Source: Rhizobium sp. NXC24 (GTDB taxonomy: Bacteria; Pseudomonadota; Alphaproteobacteria; Rhizobiales; Rhizobiaceae). Taken from it: 64,000 bases of DNA. Position numbers and translations under genes: made by a program. Under the pieces are notes generated by a model. It ran no database searches, was not told where the DNA came from, and worked only from the letters and a program-made list of their open reading frames with translations. Positions within the stretch are counted from its first letter, which is position 1; each line of letters opens with the position of its first letter. The stretch spans positions 1 to 64,000 of the forward strand of contig NZ_CP024312.1 in the NCBI RefSeq assembly GCF_002944315.1, read 5' to 3'. This document shows positions 1 to 7,848 of this stretch, one piece after another.

Positions 1-184
1 GGATGCGCGGCCCACGTATTCTGTGGAAATATCAGCCTAATGCACCTGATTTCTCCAATCTCAATCACGCGATTGACAGATCCGGCCGTCACAGCAATCT
101 TCCCAGCTTCGGGTCATGCGTTAGCTGCACCGGGCCATTGGCAAGAGAAGCAGAATCGTTACCATTCATAAACCGGGGGCTCAT

Positions 185-643
185 TTGCTAAAAATGTTCA
201 TTCTGTTGGCTTGCCTGTTTTCTCAGCTGCCTGTCGTCGCACAGGCAGCTGAAACTTCTGCCACATACCTATTCGAGAGTAGTCCCCATTTGAATGGAAG
301 CGGCCCGGTCGACGCGGCTGTCCAGCTTGGTTACTATGTCGCAAATTCAGTCCTCGTCAAAAAGTGTGACACTCGAAGGGGAAGATGGCGTAGCAATTGG
401 GAGAACCGCATCGACGTCGGCATCATCCAATATGGTTCGCGTTATGGGCTTTCCGAAAATGTGCGAAAGGCGGTGGAGTTAGACGCGCAAAAGCAGGTGA
501 TGATTCTATTCCCGCACGGGAAAATTCCTGTCAAAATCTGTAGGGCCGCCGAAACCATGTTCAAAACGGCACTCGCCGCAAACATGGAGCCTCCCATGGA
601 ACGAGAGCATCCGATGCAGCTGAAGCAACAAATGCGGCTTTGA
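185..643 (+). CDS. Exported hypothetical protein (5' part of a probable frameshifted gene)
   Basis: The product begins with a clear signal peptide (hydrophobic core after the start, AxA-like cleavage around QAAE) and has no recognised domain. TTG at 185 lies 5 nt after a GGGGG purine run; ATG at 194 is the alternative start. The reading frame ends at 643 with a low-complexity tail. The neighbouring frame in the same stretch instead reads ASDAAEATNAALIERLKD and runs on without a stop to 963, so one base appears gained or lost near 590-606. The intact ancestor would be an exported protein of about 255 residues. The alternative is two translationally coupled small genes. The function is unknown. 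Confidence 0.5.
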   Translation: MLKMFILLACLFSQLPVVAQAAETSATYLFESSPHLNGSGPVDAAVQLGYYVANSVLVKKCDTRRGRWRSNWENRIDVGIIQYGSRYGLSENVRKAVELDAQKQVMILFPHGKIPVKICRAAETMFKTALAANMEPPMEREHPMQLKQQMRL

Positions 644-963
644 TTGAAAGATTGAAAGACGGCTTTTCGGGATCGGTCCGAAACGGAAAAAGGATACTAT
701 CTTTCCGCGTAGATCATTTCATGGCGATCGATCATAATAATTTTAACGCCACGTTGAATTGGGATAAGTCGGGCGCCACCACGCTAATCAAGGGACGGGT
801 CGCTGGTAACGAGCAGCTATCCTGGAAAGAAATCAGTGCTCTGAAGCCGGGGAAATCGTCGAAATGTGAGTATACGCTCAATCGCCGCAGCCCAACTTCG
901 ATGGCCGGAATCTGGGGCAACTGCTCCCATGCTGGGTTTGTCGAAATCACCGTGCGAGAATGA
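640..963 (+). CDS. Hypothetical protein (3' part of a probable frameshifted gene)
   Basis: This 107-codon stretch would start at TTG 640, overlapping the stop of the previous frame (TTGA). The same frame is open and protein-like upstream of that TTG, from about 600, which favours a single gene broken by a frameshift over a separate start. The residues suggest a beta-rich soluble or periplasmic domain with two cysteines near the C-terminus. No family was recognised. No ribosome-binding site precedes the TTG convincingly. Confidence 0.45.
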   Translation: MIERLKDGFSGSVRNGKRILSFRVDHFMAIDHNNFNATLNWDKSGATTLIKGRVAGNEQLSWKEISALKPGKSSKCEYTLNRRSPTSMAGIWGNCSHAGFVEITVRE

Positions 964-1132
964 CGTCGGAGGGCTAATAAGCTGCCGCCTGGCGGCAATC
1001 TCACTTGCAGCATCTAACTTGATCAGGTGGGCATCATCTCACTCCCTATTGGATCGGACTATGAGTACCTAGCAGCCTTGCAGCGCGAGGGAATATCTTG
1101 GAAGCGCCCCTCCAACACTGAAGGTCGAGTAC

Positions 1133-1560
1133 ATGATTTGGGCTATAATTTCAGTTTTGGCATTTCACCTTGGAGCGTTAACTGCTCTGCTCGCCCGCGT
1201 CGTTGGACATGCACACAAGGAGAGGCAGACCGCCTTTGGGGCGTGGTGATATCCATTCCTTTCTATCTTCTCGCCGTGATTGGTCTGTCGCAGACGAGAT
1301 ACCTTAAAGCCGCGACCATTGCCTGCGGTCCTGTCTTCCTCTTCTTGCTATGGCAAGCCGCTTTCGCCATCAGACTTTCATTCGATATTCTGGTCTACAG
1401 CTTCAGTGCTTGCGAAGTTCTCGAAGGCACACCATACGAAAATAGCGGAGACGAGATCACATTTGCTCTTCTCTGGCCTATCGTAGCGCTTGGAACTGTC
1501 GCGGCTTTGACATTGGTCTATTCCTTGCGTCGACGTCACAGCGGTCAGGGTCAGCAATGA
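1133..1560 (+). pseudogene. Small integral membrane protein, frameshifted
   Basis: An ATG at 1133 opens a hydrophobic N-terminus (MIWAIISVLAFHLGALTALL) that runs into a TGA at 1247-1249. The adjacent frame takes over at the same point with ISIPFYLLAVIGLSQ and continues through two more hydrophobic segments to the stop at 1558-1560, ending in a basic SLRRRHSG tail. Joined, the two parts give a protein of about 142 residues with about four membrane segments. A longer frame from GTG 1027 exists, but its first 70 residues look like out-of-frame sequence. No family was recognised. It is the second apparent frameshift within 700 bp. Confidence 0.5.
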
Positions 1561-1658
1561 GGACCGAACGCCATTGTGCGGCGGCCGGCACCATGCGTCC
1601 TTCATTGCATGCCTAAGTTGATAGGTTGGCTACGGGAGATTAAGCGGCGTCAGTACCA

Positions 1659-2813
1659 TCAAACGACTAACCTTGCGGCCCGCCCGCTCTTCCGTTCGGC
1701 ATTGTTGTAATAGCTCGCGGCCTGCGTCACCGACTTGTGCAGGGATACCCCGCGGTTGGCCGCTTCGGTCAGATAGCCCGATCTTAGCCCGTGCGCCGAA
1801 AACGCCCCCGAATCCAACCCGGCCCTCTTGCAACGGGTCTTGAGGATCAGATTGACCGATTGCGGCGTCAGCGCCCGCCTGTCGATGTTGCCCCATTGGT
1901 CGATGCGCCGAAACAGTGGTCCGCTCTCGATCTTGGCCGTTTCCAGCCATAGTTTCAAAGCGGTGACTGGCCGACCGATCAGCACGACATGGGCGTCGTC
2001 ATCGGCGGTCGTCGTCTTGGTGCGGCCGAGATTGATGGTGAGGCAGGGAAGAAAAGGGGAGTCCTTATCGGCCGGGTTCTGGTTCACCGGTTCTTCGTCG
2101 ATGAGATCCTCGACCCGTAGTCCTGCCACTTCCGAGCGCCGGCGGCCGCCGGAGGCGAAGGCGGTCAGCAATAGCGCCCGATCACGGAGATCCACCAGGC
2201 GATCGCCGGCACAGGTGGAAAGCAACTTTGTCAGCACGTCGCCGGTGACGGCTTTTTTGCTCTTGCGGCGACGTTGCCGCGGTGCGGCCCGAACCGCCAG
2301 CCTAAGCGCCGTCTTCAGCGATGGCGCCGAAAATTCTCCAGTCAGGCCGCGCCAGCGCGTCAGGATCGACCAGGAGGTCAAGCGACGTCGTACGGTATCG
2401 GGCGCATGCGGACCATCGGCGCGCAGCAATCCCTCAGCGCGCAAGCCCGCCTCGACCTCCACCGGCATGCCGTGGTCAGGATTGTCGGCGCGTTCGACGG
2501 GGTCCCACAGATGATGCGCCACGAATTTTAGCAGCAGCGCTTCCGGCGCCGGCCAGGGCAGGGGGGAACCGGTCGCAAGCTGGCACCAGGCTTCCAGATA
2601 GCCGAAGTCGGAGGCGAGCGCCCGCAATGTATTGTCGCCCATGCCCTGGTTGGCTAGATGTTTTAATGTGGCAACGTCTTCGTCGGTGAGCAGTGCTGCC
2701 AGTTGGTCGCGCCGATCGAACGGAAGAATGGCATCGAGAGCGTCAAGCGCCTCGGCGCGCGCGACCCGCGCTTCGTCCGAGGACGCCGTTGGGGCCGATT
2801 TTAGCAGACGCAT
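1659..2813 (-). CDS. Tyrosine-type site-specific recombinase/integrase (first of two)
   Basis: This 384-residue protein has the phage-integrase catalytic layout: a putative arm/core DNA-binding part (about residues 45-160), Arg in GGRRRSE (about 224-226), Lys in GRTKTT (266), the box II HGLR at 341-344 and a C-terminal SYYN tyrosine (368/369). The second His/Trp position is not in its usual LGH form; the sequence there reads QAASYYN, a variant I associate with plasmid-borne integrases. It is transcribed divergently from the adjacent antitoxin-toxin pair, with about 65 bp between their starts. A second recombinase lies 1 kb away. Recombination of plasmid or island ends is inferred; no att site was located. 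Confidence 0.85.
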   Translation of the reverse strand: MRLLKSAPTASSDEARVARAEALDALDAILPFDRRDQLAALLTDEDVATLKHLANQGMGDNTLRALASDFGYLEAWCQLATGSPLPWPAPEALLLKFVAHHLWDPVERADNPDHGMPVEVEAGLRAEGLLRADGPHAPDTVRRRLTSWSILTRWRGLTGEFSAPSLKTALRLAVRAAPRQRRRKSKKAVTGDVLTKLLSTCAGDRLVDLRDRALLLTAFASGGRRRSEVAGLRVEDLIDEEPVNQNPADKDSPFLPCLTINLGRTKTTTADDDAHVVLIGRPVTALKLWLETAKIESGPLFRRIDQWGNIDRRALTPQSVNLILKTRCKRAGLDSGAFSAHGLRSGYLTEAANRGVSLHKSVTQAASYYNNAERKSGRAARLVV

Positions 2814-2834
2814 TGTGTTCGCTTTCTTATTGCG

Positions 2835-2862
2835 GGATTTCCGGGAAATCCGTATATTACGG
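2835..2862. promoter_or_regulatory. Tandem palindromes, probable antitoxin operator
   Basis: Two adjacent perfect inverted repeats precede the antitoxin gene: GGATTTCC-G-GGAAATCC at 2835-2851 and CCGTA-TAT-TACGG at 2850-2862. They lie 17-44 nt before the antitoxin ATG and between it and the divergent integrase. Phd/YefM antitoxins usually autorepress through such palindromes, so this is the likely operator (inference). Confidence 0.55.
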
Positions 2863-2878
2863 AAAAAGGAGAAGACTC

Positions 2879-3157
2879 ATGACAGCGACGGTCACCGCCG
2901 CGGCGGTTTCGAAAAATTTCGGCGCCTTTCAAGATGCGGCGGTTCGCGAGCCGGTGATCATCACCAAGAACGGCCGGCCCCGTACGGTGCTGATTGCCTA
3001 TGAGGACTATCTTCGGCTGATGCGGCGCGAGCGTCGCGTCGAACTGACGACGGCGCTTGGCGACGCGGACATTACCGCGGTCGAAACATCTGAAATGGAC
3101 CCGGGTCTCGATCATCTCAATGCCGAACTGCTGACGGACAAGAATGCTGCCGACTGA
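2879..3157 (+). CDS. Phd/YefM-family antitoxin
   Basis: This 92-residue product matches the Phd/YefM antitoxin pattern: N-terminal VSKNFGAFQDAAVREPVIIT followed by KNGRPRTVLIAYEDY. That part is the DNA-binding fold, and the acidic C-terminal tail would bind the toxin. ATG at 2879 is chosen because AAAAAGGAGAAG lies just upstream and homology-like sequence begins there. The gene overlaps the following toxin gene by 14 bp, as is typical for translationally coupled toxin-antitoxin pairs. It would neutralise the toxin and repress the operon through the upstream palindromes. Confidence 0.8.
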   Translation: MTATVTAAAVSKNFGAFQDAAVREPVIITKNGRPRTVLIAYEDYLRLMRRERRVELTTALGDADITAVETSEMDPGLDHLNAELLTDKNAAD

Positions 3158-3575
3158 ACCGAAGATCGGCTGGGTCTTCCGTTATTCCTATCTCTGGCAC
3201 CGTCACCACCTCGAGGGACGGGAGGAGGGCGACAAGGATCGGCCGAGCCTGGTGCTGGCGATCGTGGCCGCGCTTGAGGACGAAACGCCGGTCGTGCGCG
3301 TCTTGCCGATCACCCATTCGCCGCCAACCAATCCGGATGATGCCATCGAGATCCCGCCGGCCACCAAGCGGCGCCTTGGCCTCGATGACGAACGCTCGTG
3401 GATCGTTTTGACCGAAAGTAACCGCTTTGTCTGGCCCGGCCCCGATATTCGTCCGCTCGACCGCGAAAGTGGCTATTACGGGCCATTGCCACCGGCGCTG
3501 TTTGCTGCGGTCAAGCAGCGTTTTGTGGCGCTTGCCCGGGGGCAGGGTCATCGTTCCACGAGCCGCAGCGACTGA
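3144..3575 (+). CDS. PemK/MazF-like toxin
   Basis: The 143-residue protein carries the beta-barrel signature of PemK/MazF-type endoribonuclease toxins: an N-terminal GWVFRY strand, then KDRPSLVLAIV, VVRVLPITHSPP, and a later SWIVLTESNRFVWPG strand. It is somewhat longer than classical MazF (about 110 residues), with an inserted charged loop HHLEGREEGD. It starts inside the end of the Phd-like antitoxin gene. The role (translation inhibition by mRNA cleavage, stabilising the replicon or island) is inferred from family and context. The family call is moderate because the sequence is divergent. Confidence 0.6.
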   Translation: MLPTEPKIGWVFRYSYLWHRHHLEGREEGDKDRPSLVLAIVAALEDETPVVRVLPITHSPPTNPDDAIEIPPATKRRLGLDDERSWIVLTESNRFVWPGPDIRPLDRESGYYGPLPPALFAAVKQRFVALARGQGHRSTSRSD

Positions 3576-3871
3576 GGCCGATATGGCGGCAGCCATCGTA
3601 GCACGGACGCGGTGTTCTACCGTTTTTGGGGGCATTGGAACCGCTTTTCCATCGCTTTCAGCTTCGTACGGGCCTGTGATTGGCACGAGTTTAGGTGATT
3701 TGTGCCGCCAAATCCATCACTATCGATACTTGCTCCTTATCGGAAGTGAGGCACGCTACTATCGATCATATGAAGTGATGTGGCTTTTACTTACCGATTT
3801 CAATTGAAGCCCTAAGGTAAAAATCCAGCATCCAAATTTCACCTAACGACTTCACGCTGAGGAGGGGAGGG

Positions 3872-5026
3872 TCAAAGGCCCGATGCTTTGGTGAGATTGA
3901 CCCGGAAGCGGTCACGCCGGCGCTGATATTTGCGCGTCATTTCTGCACTGGCATGCCCGAGCTGCTTTTGGACATAGCGCTCGTCGACCTCGGCCGAGGA
4001 GGCGAGGCCGGCCCGCAGTGAGTGGCCCGAGAATTTTTCGGCGCGCTCACCCTCGCTGAGGTCGCCCCGAACACCGGCGGCCAGTGCCGCCTTTTTGACG
4101 AGACGCGCCACCTCCCGGTCGTTCAACCGGTCCGGTCCAACATCCTTGCCTTGGCCGCGGACGCGACGGAAGAGGGGACCCTTTGCAATCCGCGCGAACT
4201 TGATCCAGGTCTCGACGGCCACGACCGGGCAGGTGGCATCCGATGAGCCGCGGCCGATCTCGACTTCGCGCCATCCGGTTTTGCCGCGCAGGGTGACGAG
4301 AAGGCCTTTGTCGAGGATCTCGACCCAGCCGCGGCCGTCTTCGGTCTGGTCACGGCCGCAATCCAGTCCGACGATCTCCGAGCGCCGCAGGCCGCCGGCG
4401 AAGCCGATCAGCAACATGGCCCGATCCCGCAGGCCGCGTAGGGTTCCCCTGTCCAATGTTTCGAGCATGGCGATCAGATGTTCGGGCAGCACCGCCTCCT
4501 TCTGCCGGGGCGGGGCGGCATGGGTGTTGCGGATGCCGGCGAGCACCGTGGCGATATGGCGGTCCTTGCGGTCGAGCGGCGTGCCGCGCTGGGCGTAGCT
4601 CCAGGTGAGGGCGGACAGGCGACGCTCGATCGTCGTCACCGAATGGGGCTTGCGATCGGTCGTGGCGGCGCCCGAGGCCAGCGCCGTGATGTAGAGGCCG
4701 ACGGTGTGTGGATCGGGCGGCAGGTGCGCGAGACCCTGGCGCCGGCACCAGCTGGTGAAATGTTTCCAGTCGGAGGCATAGGCCTTGCGGGTGTTGGCAG
4801 AACTGGCGGCCTCGACATAGGTGCGGGCCTTATCGGCGAGGCGCTCGAGATGCGTCGGCAGCATGGCGTTCGTTTCGGCAATGGGGGAGGGGAGACCGGC
4901 AGGGTCCGCCGGGATATCGGCCAACACCCGCGGCGCGGAAATACCGTGGCCGGACGCCGTGCCCTCTGGCGGAGCGGGGCGCTCCTCGACGGCATTTTCG
5001 CTGTTTTGCTCGATGATTTGCGCCAT
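3872..5026 (-). CDS. Tyrosine-type site-specific recombinase/integrase (second of two)
   Basis: This is a 384-residue XerC/D-like recombinase. A SAM-like core-binding domain (about 60-165; SANTRKAYASDWKHF) precedes the catalytic domain. All catalytic residues are visible: Arg in GGLRRSE (214/215), Lys in RGKTGWREV (249), HSLR (335-338), LGH (358) and Tyr in TRKYQRR (367). It differs from the first recombinase in sequence although both have 384 residues. It is transcribed away from DUF1403-scpB, sharing a roughly 110-bp control region with repeated ACGTCCGAT motifs. On the minus strand TTGCCT and TTATAT, 18 nt apart, straddle the palindrome, which would make the mRNA nearly leaderless. Confidence 0.9.
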   Translation of the reverse strand: MAQIIEQNSENAVEERPAPPEGTASGHGISAPRVLADIPADPAGLPSPIAETNAMLPTHLERLADKARTYVEAASSANTRKAYASDWKHFTSWCRRQGLAHLPPDPHTVGLYITALASGAATTDRKPHSVTTIERRLSALTWSYAQRGTPLDRKDRHIATVLAGIRNTHAAPPRQKEAVLPEHLIAMLETLDRGTLRGLRDRAMLLIGFAGGLRRSEIVGLDCGRDQTEDGRGWVEILDKGLLVTLRGKTGWREVEIGRGSSDATCPVVAVETWIKFARIAKGPLFRRVRGQGKDVGPDRLNDREVARLVKKAALAAGVRGDLSEGERAEKFSGHSLRAGLASSAEVDERYVQKQLGHASAEMTRKYQRRRDRFRVNLTKASGL

Positions 5027-5044
5027 TTCTATATAATGACAAAA

Positions 5045-5136
5045 ACGTCCGATAAGGCAAGATTATCGGACGTAATTAGTTGGCGACAGGTTGTGCGGTT
5101 CGTGGTGATATTTCTGGCATAAACCACACGTCCGAT
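5045..5136. promoter_or_regulatory. ACGTCCGAT operator cluster between recombinase and DUF1403-scpB
   Basis: ACGTCCGATAA at 5045-5055 and its perfect reverse complement TTATCGGACGT at 5063-5073 form an 11-bp inverted repeat with a 7-nt spacer. A third copy, ACGTCCGAT, lies at 5128-5136, ending 2 nt before the DUF1403 start codon. The palindrome sits between a possible -35 and -10 for the recombinase. Three copies in one divergent promoter region suggest a regulator controlling both directions; the regulator is unknown. Confidence 0.6.
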
Positions 5137-5138
5137 TT

Positions 5139-6104
5139 ATGCTGCGTCCCATGGATTCGCCCGTCAGTACAGCTTCGATGCCCCTTGCCTGGATGCCCCG
5201 GCTGCCAGGCTGGACGCTGCCGCGCGGTCGCGATCCCTCCGAAGCGGACGCCGCCTTTGCCGCCGGTATCGCCCTGAAATCGCTCGACGATCTCGTTCGC
5301 ACCGACCCGGTCTGGGCCGGCTGTTGGCGCTCCCGCCAGGCCTTGAAAAGCGCCGCGGCGGCTGTTCGGCTTGTCGGCCGCGGCGAGACCGAAGCAGACT
5401 TGCGCGACGCCGTACTACTCACCGCGCCGGGTGATGATTGCGGCCCTGCTGGAAAAGTGTTTTGGGCCTACAAGCGATTGGCTCTGCGCAAACCCGATCT
5501 GTCCTCAATCGGCGTGGCCGGTCTGGCGGATCTGTTTGGCCTGGTCTGGAATGACCGGCTTGCGGGTGCGGTCGACCACATCGATGCCGCGCTGCAGTCC
5601 GGCCGCGCCGCGCCGTTGGCCGCGGCGGAACTGGTGACAGCGGTTGTCGCCGATCGGCCGGATGCCGAGCCGCTCGCCTGGGCGCTGGCTGACCTGCTGG
5701 TCGCAACGATGCTGGAATGGCAGCTCGCCGTACCATTGCTGATGGCCGAGCGCTATGGTCCGGCCTTCAAGACGATTGGCGGGCGAGGGCGGGTCCGGCC
5801 CGGTGAGCCGGGTTTTTCGCGTGCGGTGTGCCTGGCCATGGTCGAGGGCACGACGTCTGCACTGTGTTCCGCCACCGTCATTGCTCGCCGCGCCGACACT
5901 CTTCTGACGTCGGCGACAAAGCTGCGCACCAAGGGCGCCGAGACCGTTATCCGGAAACTGCTTGAGGAGGACGCGCTGTCGCCGTCGGCGCCCGGTACTC
6001 CTCTCTCCCGCTGGGCGAGCGCCCGGCTGTTCGAGCGACTGGAAGGTTTTGAGGCCGTGCGCGAACTGTCCGGCCGATCCTCCTTCCGGATATTTGGATT
6101 GTGA
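5139..6104 (+). CDS. DUF1403 family protein
   Basis: The 321-residue, alanine- and leucine-rich alpha-helical protein resembles DUF1403 members, which in rhizobial plasmids sit directly before an scpB gene, as here (10 bp apart). No catalytic motif or signal peptide is visible. ATG 5139 is used; ATG 5151 is also possible, and neither has a strong ribosome-binding site, with the third ACGTCCGAT copy immediately upstream. Its role is unknown. Co-transcription with a condensin-associated subunit suggests DNA maintenance or segregation (inference). Confidence 0.75.
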   Translation: MLRPMDSPVSTASMPLAWMPRLPGWTLPRGRDPSEADAAFAAGIALKSLDDLVRTDPVWAGCWRSRQALKSAAAAVRLVGRGETEADLRDAVLLTAPGDDCGPAGKVFWAYKRLALRKPDLSSIGVAGLADLFGLVWNDRLAGAVDHIDAALQSGRAAPLAAAELVTAVVADRPDAEPLAWALADLLVATMLEWQLAVPLLMAERYGPAFKTIGGRGRVRPGEPGFSRAVCLAMVEGTTSALCSATVIARRADTLLTSATKLRTKGAETVIRKLLEEDALSPSAPGTPLSRWASARLFERLEGFEAVRELSGRSSFRIFGL

Positions 6105-6114
6105 GGCGGCCGGT

Positions 6115-6807
6115 ATGAGCGCGACGACGCAGCCACGCCGCAACACCAAAAAGATTCCCCAGGACGATGTCCTGTTTGATCGAGAGCTCGAGGATCTGCC
6201 GCCGGAGCTGCGCTGGCGCGAATGGATGCTGCGGGTCGAGGCCGTCATCTTCGCCTCCGTCGAACCGGTCAGCCGCGAGATGTTGGTGCGGGCCGTCGGA
6301 AAAGACTGCAGTGTCGACCTGCTCATCGACGACCTCATCGAAGAACTGCGCGACCGGCCTTATGAACTGGTGTCGGTCGCCGGTGGCTGGCAGCATCGAA
6401 CGCGTTCGCGTTACGCGGACGCGATCCGGGCCTCGAATGCTCCGACGCGCGGCGCGACAACAATGTTGTCGGAGTTCGAGGCGATGGTGCTGATGGCGGT
6501 GGGATATTTCCAGCCGGTCACGCGTGCCGACCTCAGCAAGATTTTTGGCAAGGAGGTCAGCCGCGACACGATCGCTAGTCTGCGCGACGCCGGCTTCATT
6601 GCCTCCGGACCGCGCAGCCCGACGCCAGGCGCGCCGTATACCTATGTGACGACCAAGCATTTTCTGTCGGCGTTCGGCCTGGAGACGCTGCGCGACCTGC
6701 CGGATATCGAGGCGCTCGAGGACGCGGGTTTGTTCAGTCGGCGAGACCAGACATCCGGCTCACAGGCGGACCCGGAATTTTTGGAGGAAGAACAAAGTGA
6801 GCGATAA
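6115..6807 (+). CDS. scpB: SMC-Scp complex subunit ScpB homologue
   Basis: The 230-residue protein contains the tandem winged-helix layout of ScpB, the kleisin-associated subunit of the bacterial SMC condensin. It opens with EWMLRVEAVIFASVEPVSRE, has the GGWQHRTR wing at about 95-105, and a second winged helix around 125-190 (EFEAMVLMAVGYFQPVTRAD). ATG 6115 follows a GGCCGG stretch 10 bp after DUF1403. No smc or scpA gene lies in the window, so it would have to work with chromosomal partners or act differently. Association with recombinases and a toxin-antitoxin pair suggests partition or maintenance of the element. Confidence 0.85.
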   Translation: MSATTQPRRNTKKIPQDDVLFDRELEDLPPELRWREWMLRVEAVIFASVEPVSREMLVRAVGKDCSVDLLIDDLIEELRDRPYELVSVAGGWQHRTRSRYADAIRASNAPTRGATTMLSEFEAMVLMAVGYFQPVTRADLSKIFGKEVSRDTIASLRDAGFIASGPRSPTPGAPYTYVTTKHFLSAFGLETLRDLPDIEALEDAGLFSRRDQTSGSQADPEFLEEEQSER

Positions 6808-6919
6808 TCCCGTCGTGGAGCAAGCGTGGTCGAAAGATCCGAGGGAACTGTGCGATATGGAAAACCCAGACAATGAAACTGGCGCGCTATCGTTCCCTGA
6901 TCCCGACGGATCGAAGTAG
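6797..6919 (+). CDS. Small acidic protein following scpB
   Basis: A 40-residue frame starts at GTG 6797, overlaps the end of scpB by 11 bp and is preceded by GGAGGAAGAACAAA, a good ribosome-binding site. The sequence is acidic and proline/asparagine-rich (SFPDPDGSK at the end). No family was recognised. Coupling to scpB is the main support. Confidence 0.4.
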   Translation: MSDNPVVEQAWSKDPRELCDMENPDNETGALSFPDPDGSK

Positions 6920-6930
6920 CCAGGCTTCGG

Positions 6931-7158
6931 CTATATTTTGAGGTTGGCGCTTGCAGTCATGACCAGCTCGAACAACTTTTCTCCGTCATGAATGCCCTGC
7001 TGGTAGAGGTTCACGATCAACGCCGCGACGACGTCAGCCTTTTCATGTTCCCGCTTGATTTCTAGCGCAGCCAGAACGGCATCAAACGCGACTTGACAGG
7101 TCCCAAGCGCTTCGGAGCCTAAAGGGATGTCCCGTTCGTGAACGAACCTGGCGATCAC
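6931..7158 (-). CDS. Small hypothetical protein, paralogue of the 7615 gene
   Basis: GTG 7158 is chosen over an upstream ATG because GGAGG lies 5 nt before it and the resulting N-terminus MIARFVHERDIPLGSEAL aligns with the paralogue at 7615 (MIRRYLSKRDLALDSVDL). Shared positions continue: TCQxAFDAxL, IxRExE, VAAxIxxLxxxGxHD, LV. The 75-residue helical protein has no known domain I can name. The two copies are transcribed divergently across a 456-bp region with palindromes. Confidence 0.7.
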   Translation of the reverse strand: MIARFVHERDIPLGSEALGTCQVAFDAVLAALEIKREHEKADVVAALIVNLYQQGIHDGEKLFELVMTASANLKI

Positions 7159-7405
7159 GGCAACCTCCAAACTCTTCGACAATACGAACAGCGATCGAAA
7201 TTATGTCTTCCTGTCGCTGTCCCTTGCGACTCGCCCGAACGCAAGTCGTTCTCGAAAGCGGGACCGCACATCCTGATCGGGATGTGCCGGGCAGCACTAT
7301 AACAGACATTTCACCCGCCGTGCATCCTTTTGAAATTGAAGAAGATTGTTAGAACGCGACGGTTCGGATCGTCGGGATTGGCCATTGCGCCAAACAGGCA
7401 AAGAA

Positions 7406-7427
7406 CCCGCCACCATATGGTGGCGGG
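7406..7427. repeat. Perfect 10-bp inverted repeat
   Basis: CCCGCCACCA-TA-TGGTGGCGGG forms a GC-rich hairpin. No T-run follows on either strand, so a rho-independent terminator is unlikely. It could be an operator or an RNA structure in a long leader of the 7615 gene. Confidence 0.5.
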
Positions 7428-7560
7428 AAATCTGTCTGGGAGGATCGCGCCGAGAACTAAGGCAAAAAGGGCGACGTTCAGTCTAGTGTAAGTGGCTTAG
7501 GGTACTTGAAAACGTTACTTCCGGCCTCCGGTTCCGCGGCAAATTCTTGAAATTTAATAG

Positions 7561-7582
7561 CTGAAAATTACATCATTTTCAG
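7561..7582 (+). promoter_or_regulatory. Inverted repeat overlapping the putative promoter of the 7615 gene
   Basis: CTGAAAAT-TACATC-ATTTTCAG is a perfect 8-bp inverted repeat. A possible -35 TTGAAA (7547-7552) lies 16 nt before TACATC (7569-7574), so the repeat would cover the -10 element, the classic layout of a repressor site. Confidence 0.4.
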
Positions 7583-7614
7583 TCGGCAAATCCAAAAGAG
7601 GAGGCAGGAAAGGA

Positions 7615-7848
7615 ATGATCCGCAGGTATCTCAGCAAGCGTGATTTGGCTCTAGATTCAGTTGATTTGGACACCTGTCAACGCGCCTTTGATGCCATTTT
7701 GCTGAAAAGGAACATCGAGCGCGAAAGTGAAGAAGGCGAGCTAGTGGCAGCAATGATCATCGAACTTTTCAGGGAAGGAGTTCATGATGAGCAACAGCTC
7801 GTCGATCTCGTCGGCATTAACGATCGCCATCGCCCTGCTACGGGGTAG
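7615..7848 (+). CDS. Small hypothetical protein, paralogue of the 7158 gene
   Basis: The 77-residue product shares with the minus-strand neighbour the core TCQRAFDAIL, an IERE segment, VAAMIIELFREGVHD and a final LVDLV. The ATG has an excellent ribosome-binding site (GAGGAGG, about 10 nt upstream). It is predicted soluble and alpha-helical. The function is unknown; being a divergently arranged duplicate with palindromic promoter elements suggests regulated or mutually regulated expression. Confidence 0.75.
   Translation: MIRRYLSKRDLALDSVDLDTCQRAFDAILLKRNIERESEEGELVAAMIIELFREGVHDEQQLVDLVGINDRHRPATG

Larger units (their letters stand above)
7159..7614. other. Divergent intergenic region between the two small paralogues
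   Basis: No gene is seen. It holds a CACATCC-N6-GGATGTG inverted repeat at 7267-7286 just downstream of a TATAGT-like -10 for the minus-strand gene (7296-7301). It also holds a strong hairpin at 7406-7427 and a second inverted repeat at 7561-7582 in front of the plus-strand gene. Confidence 0.5.

Noticed and set aside
5505..6660. Long minus-strand frames opposite DUF1403 and scpB
   Set aside because: They are shadows of the two plus-strand genes, without start signals or motifs.
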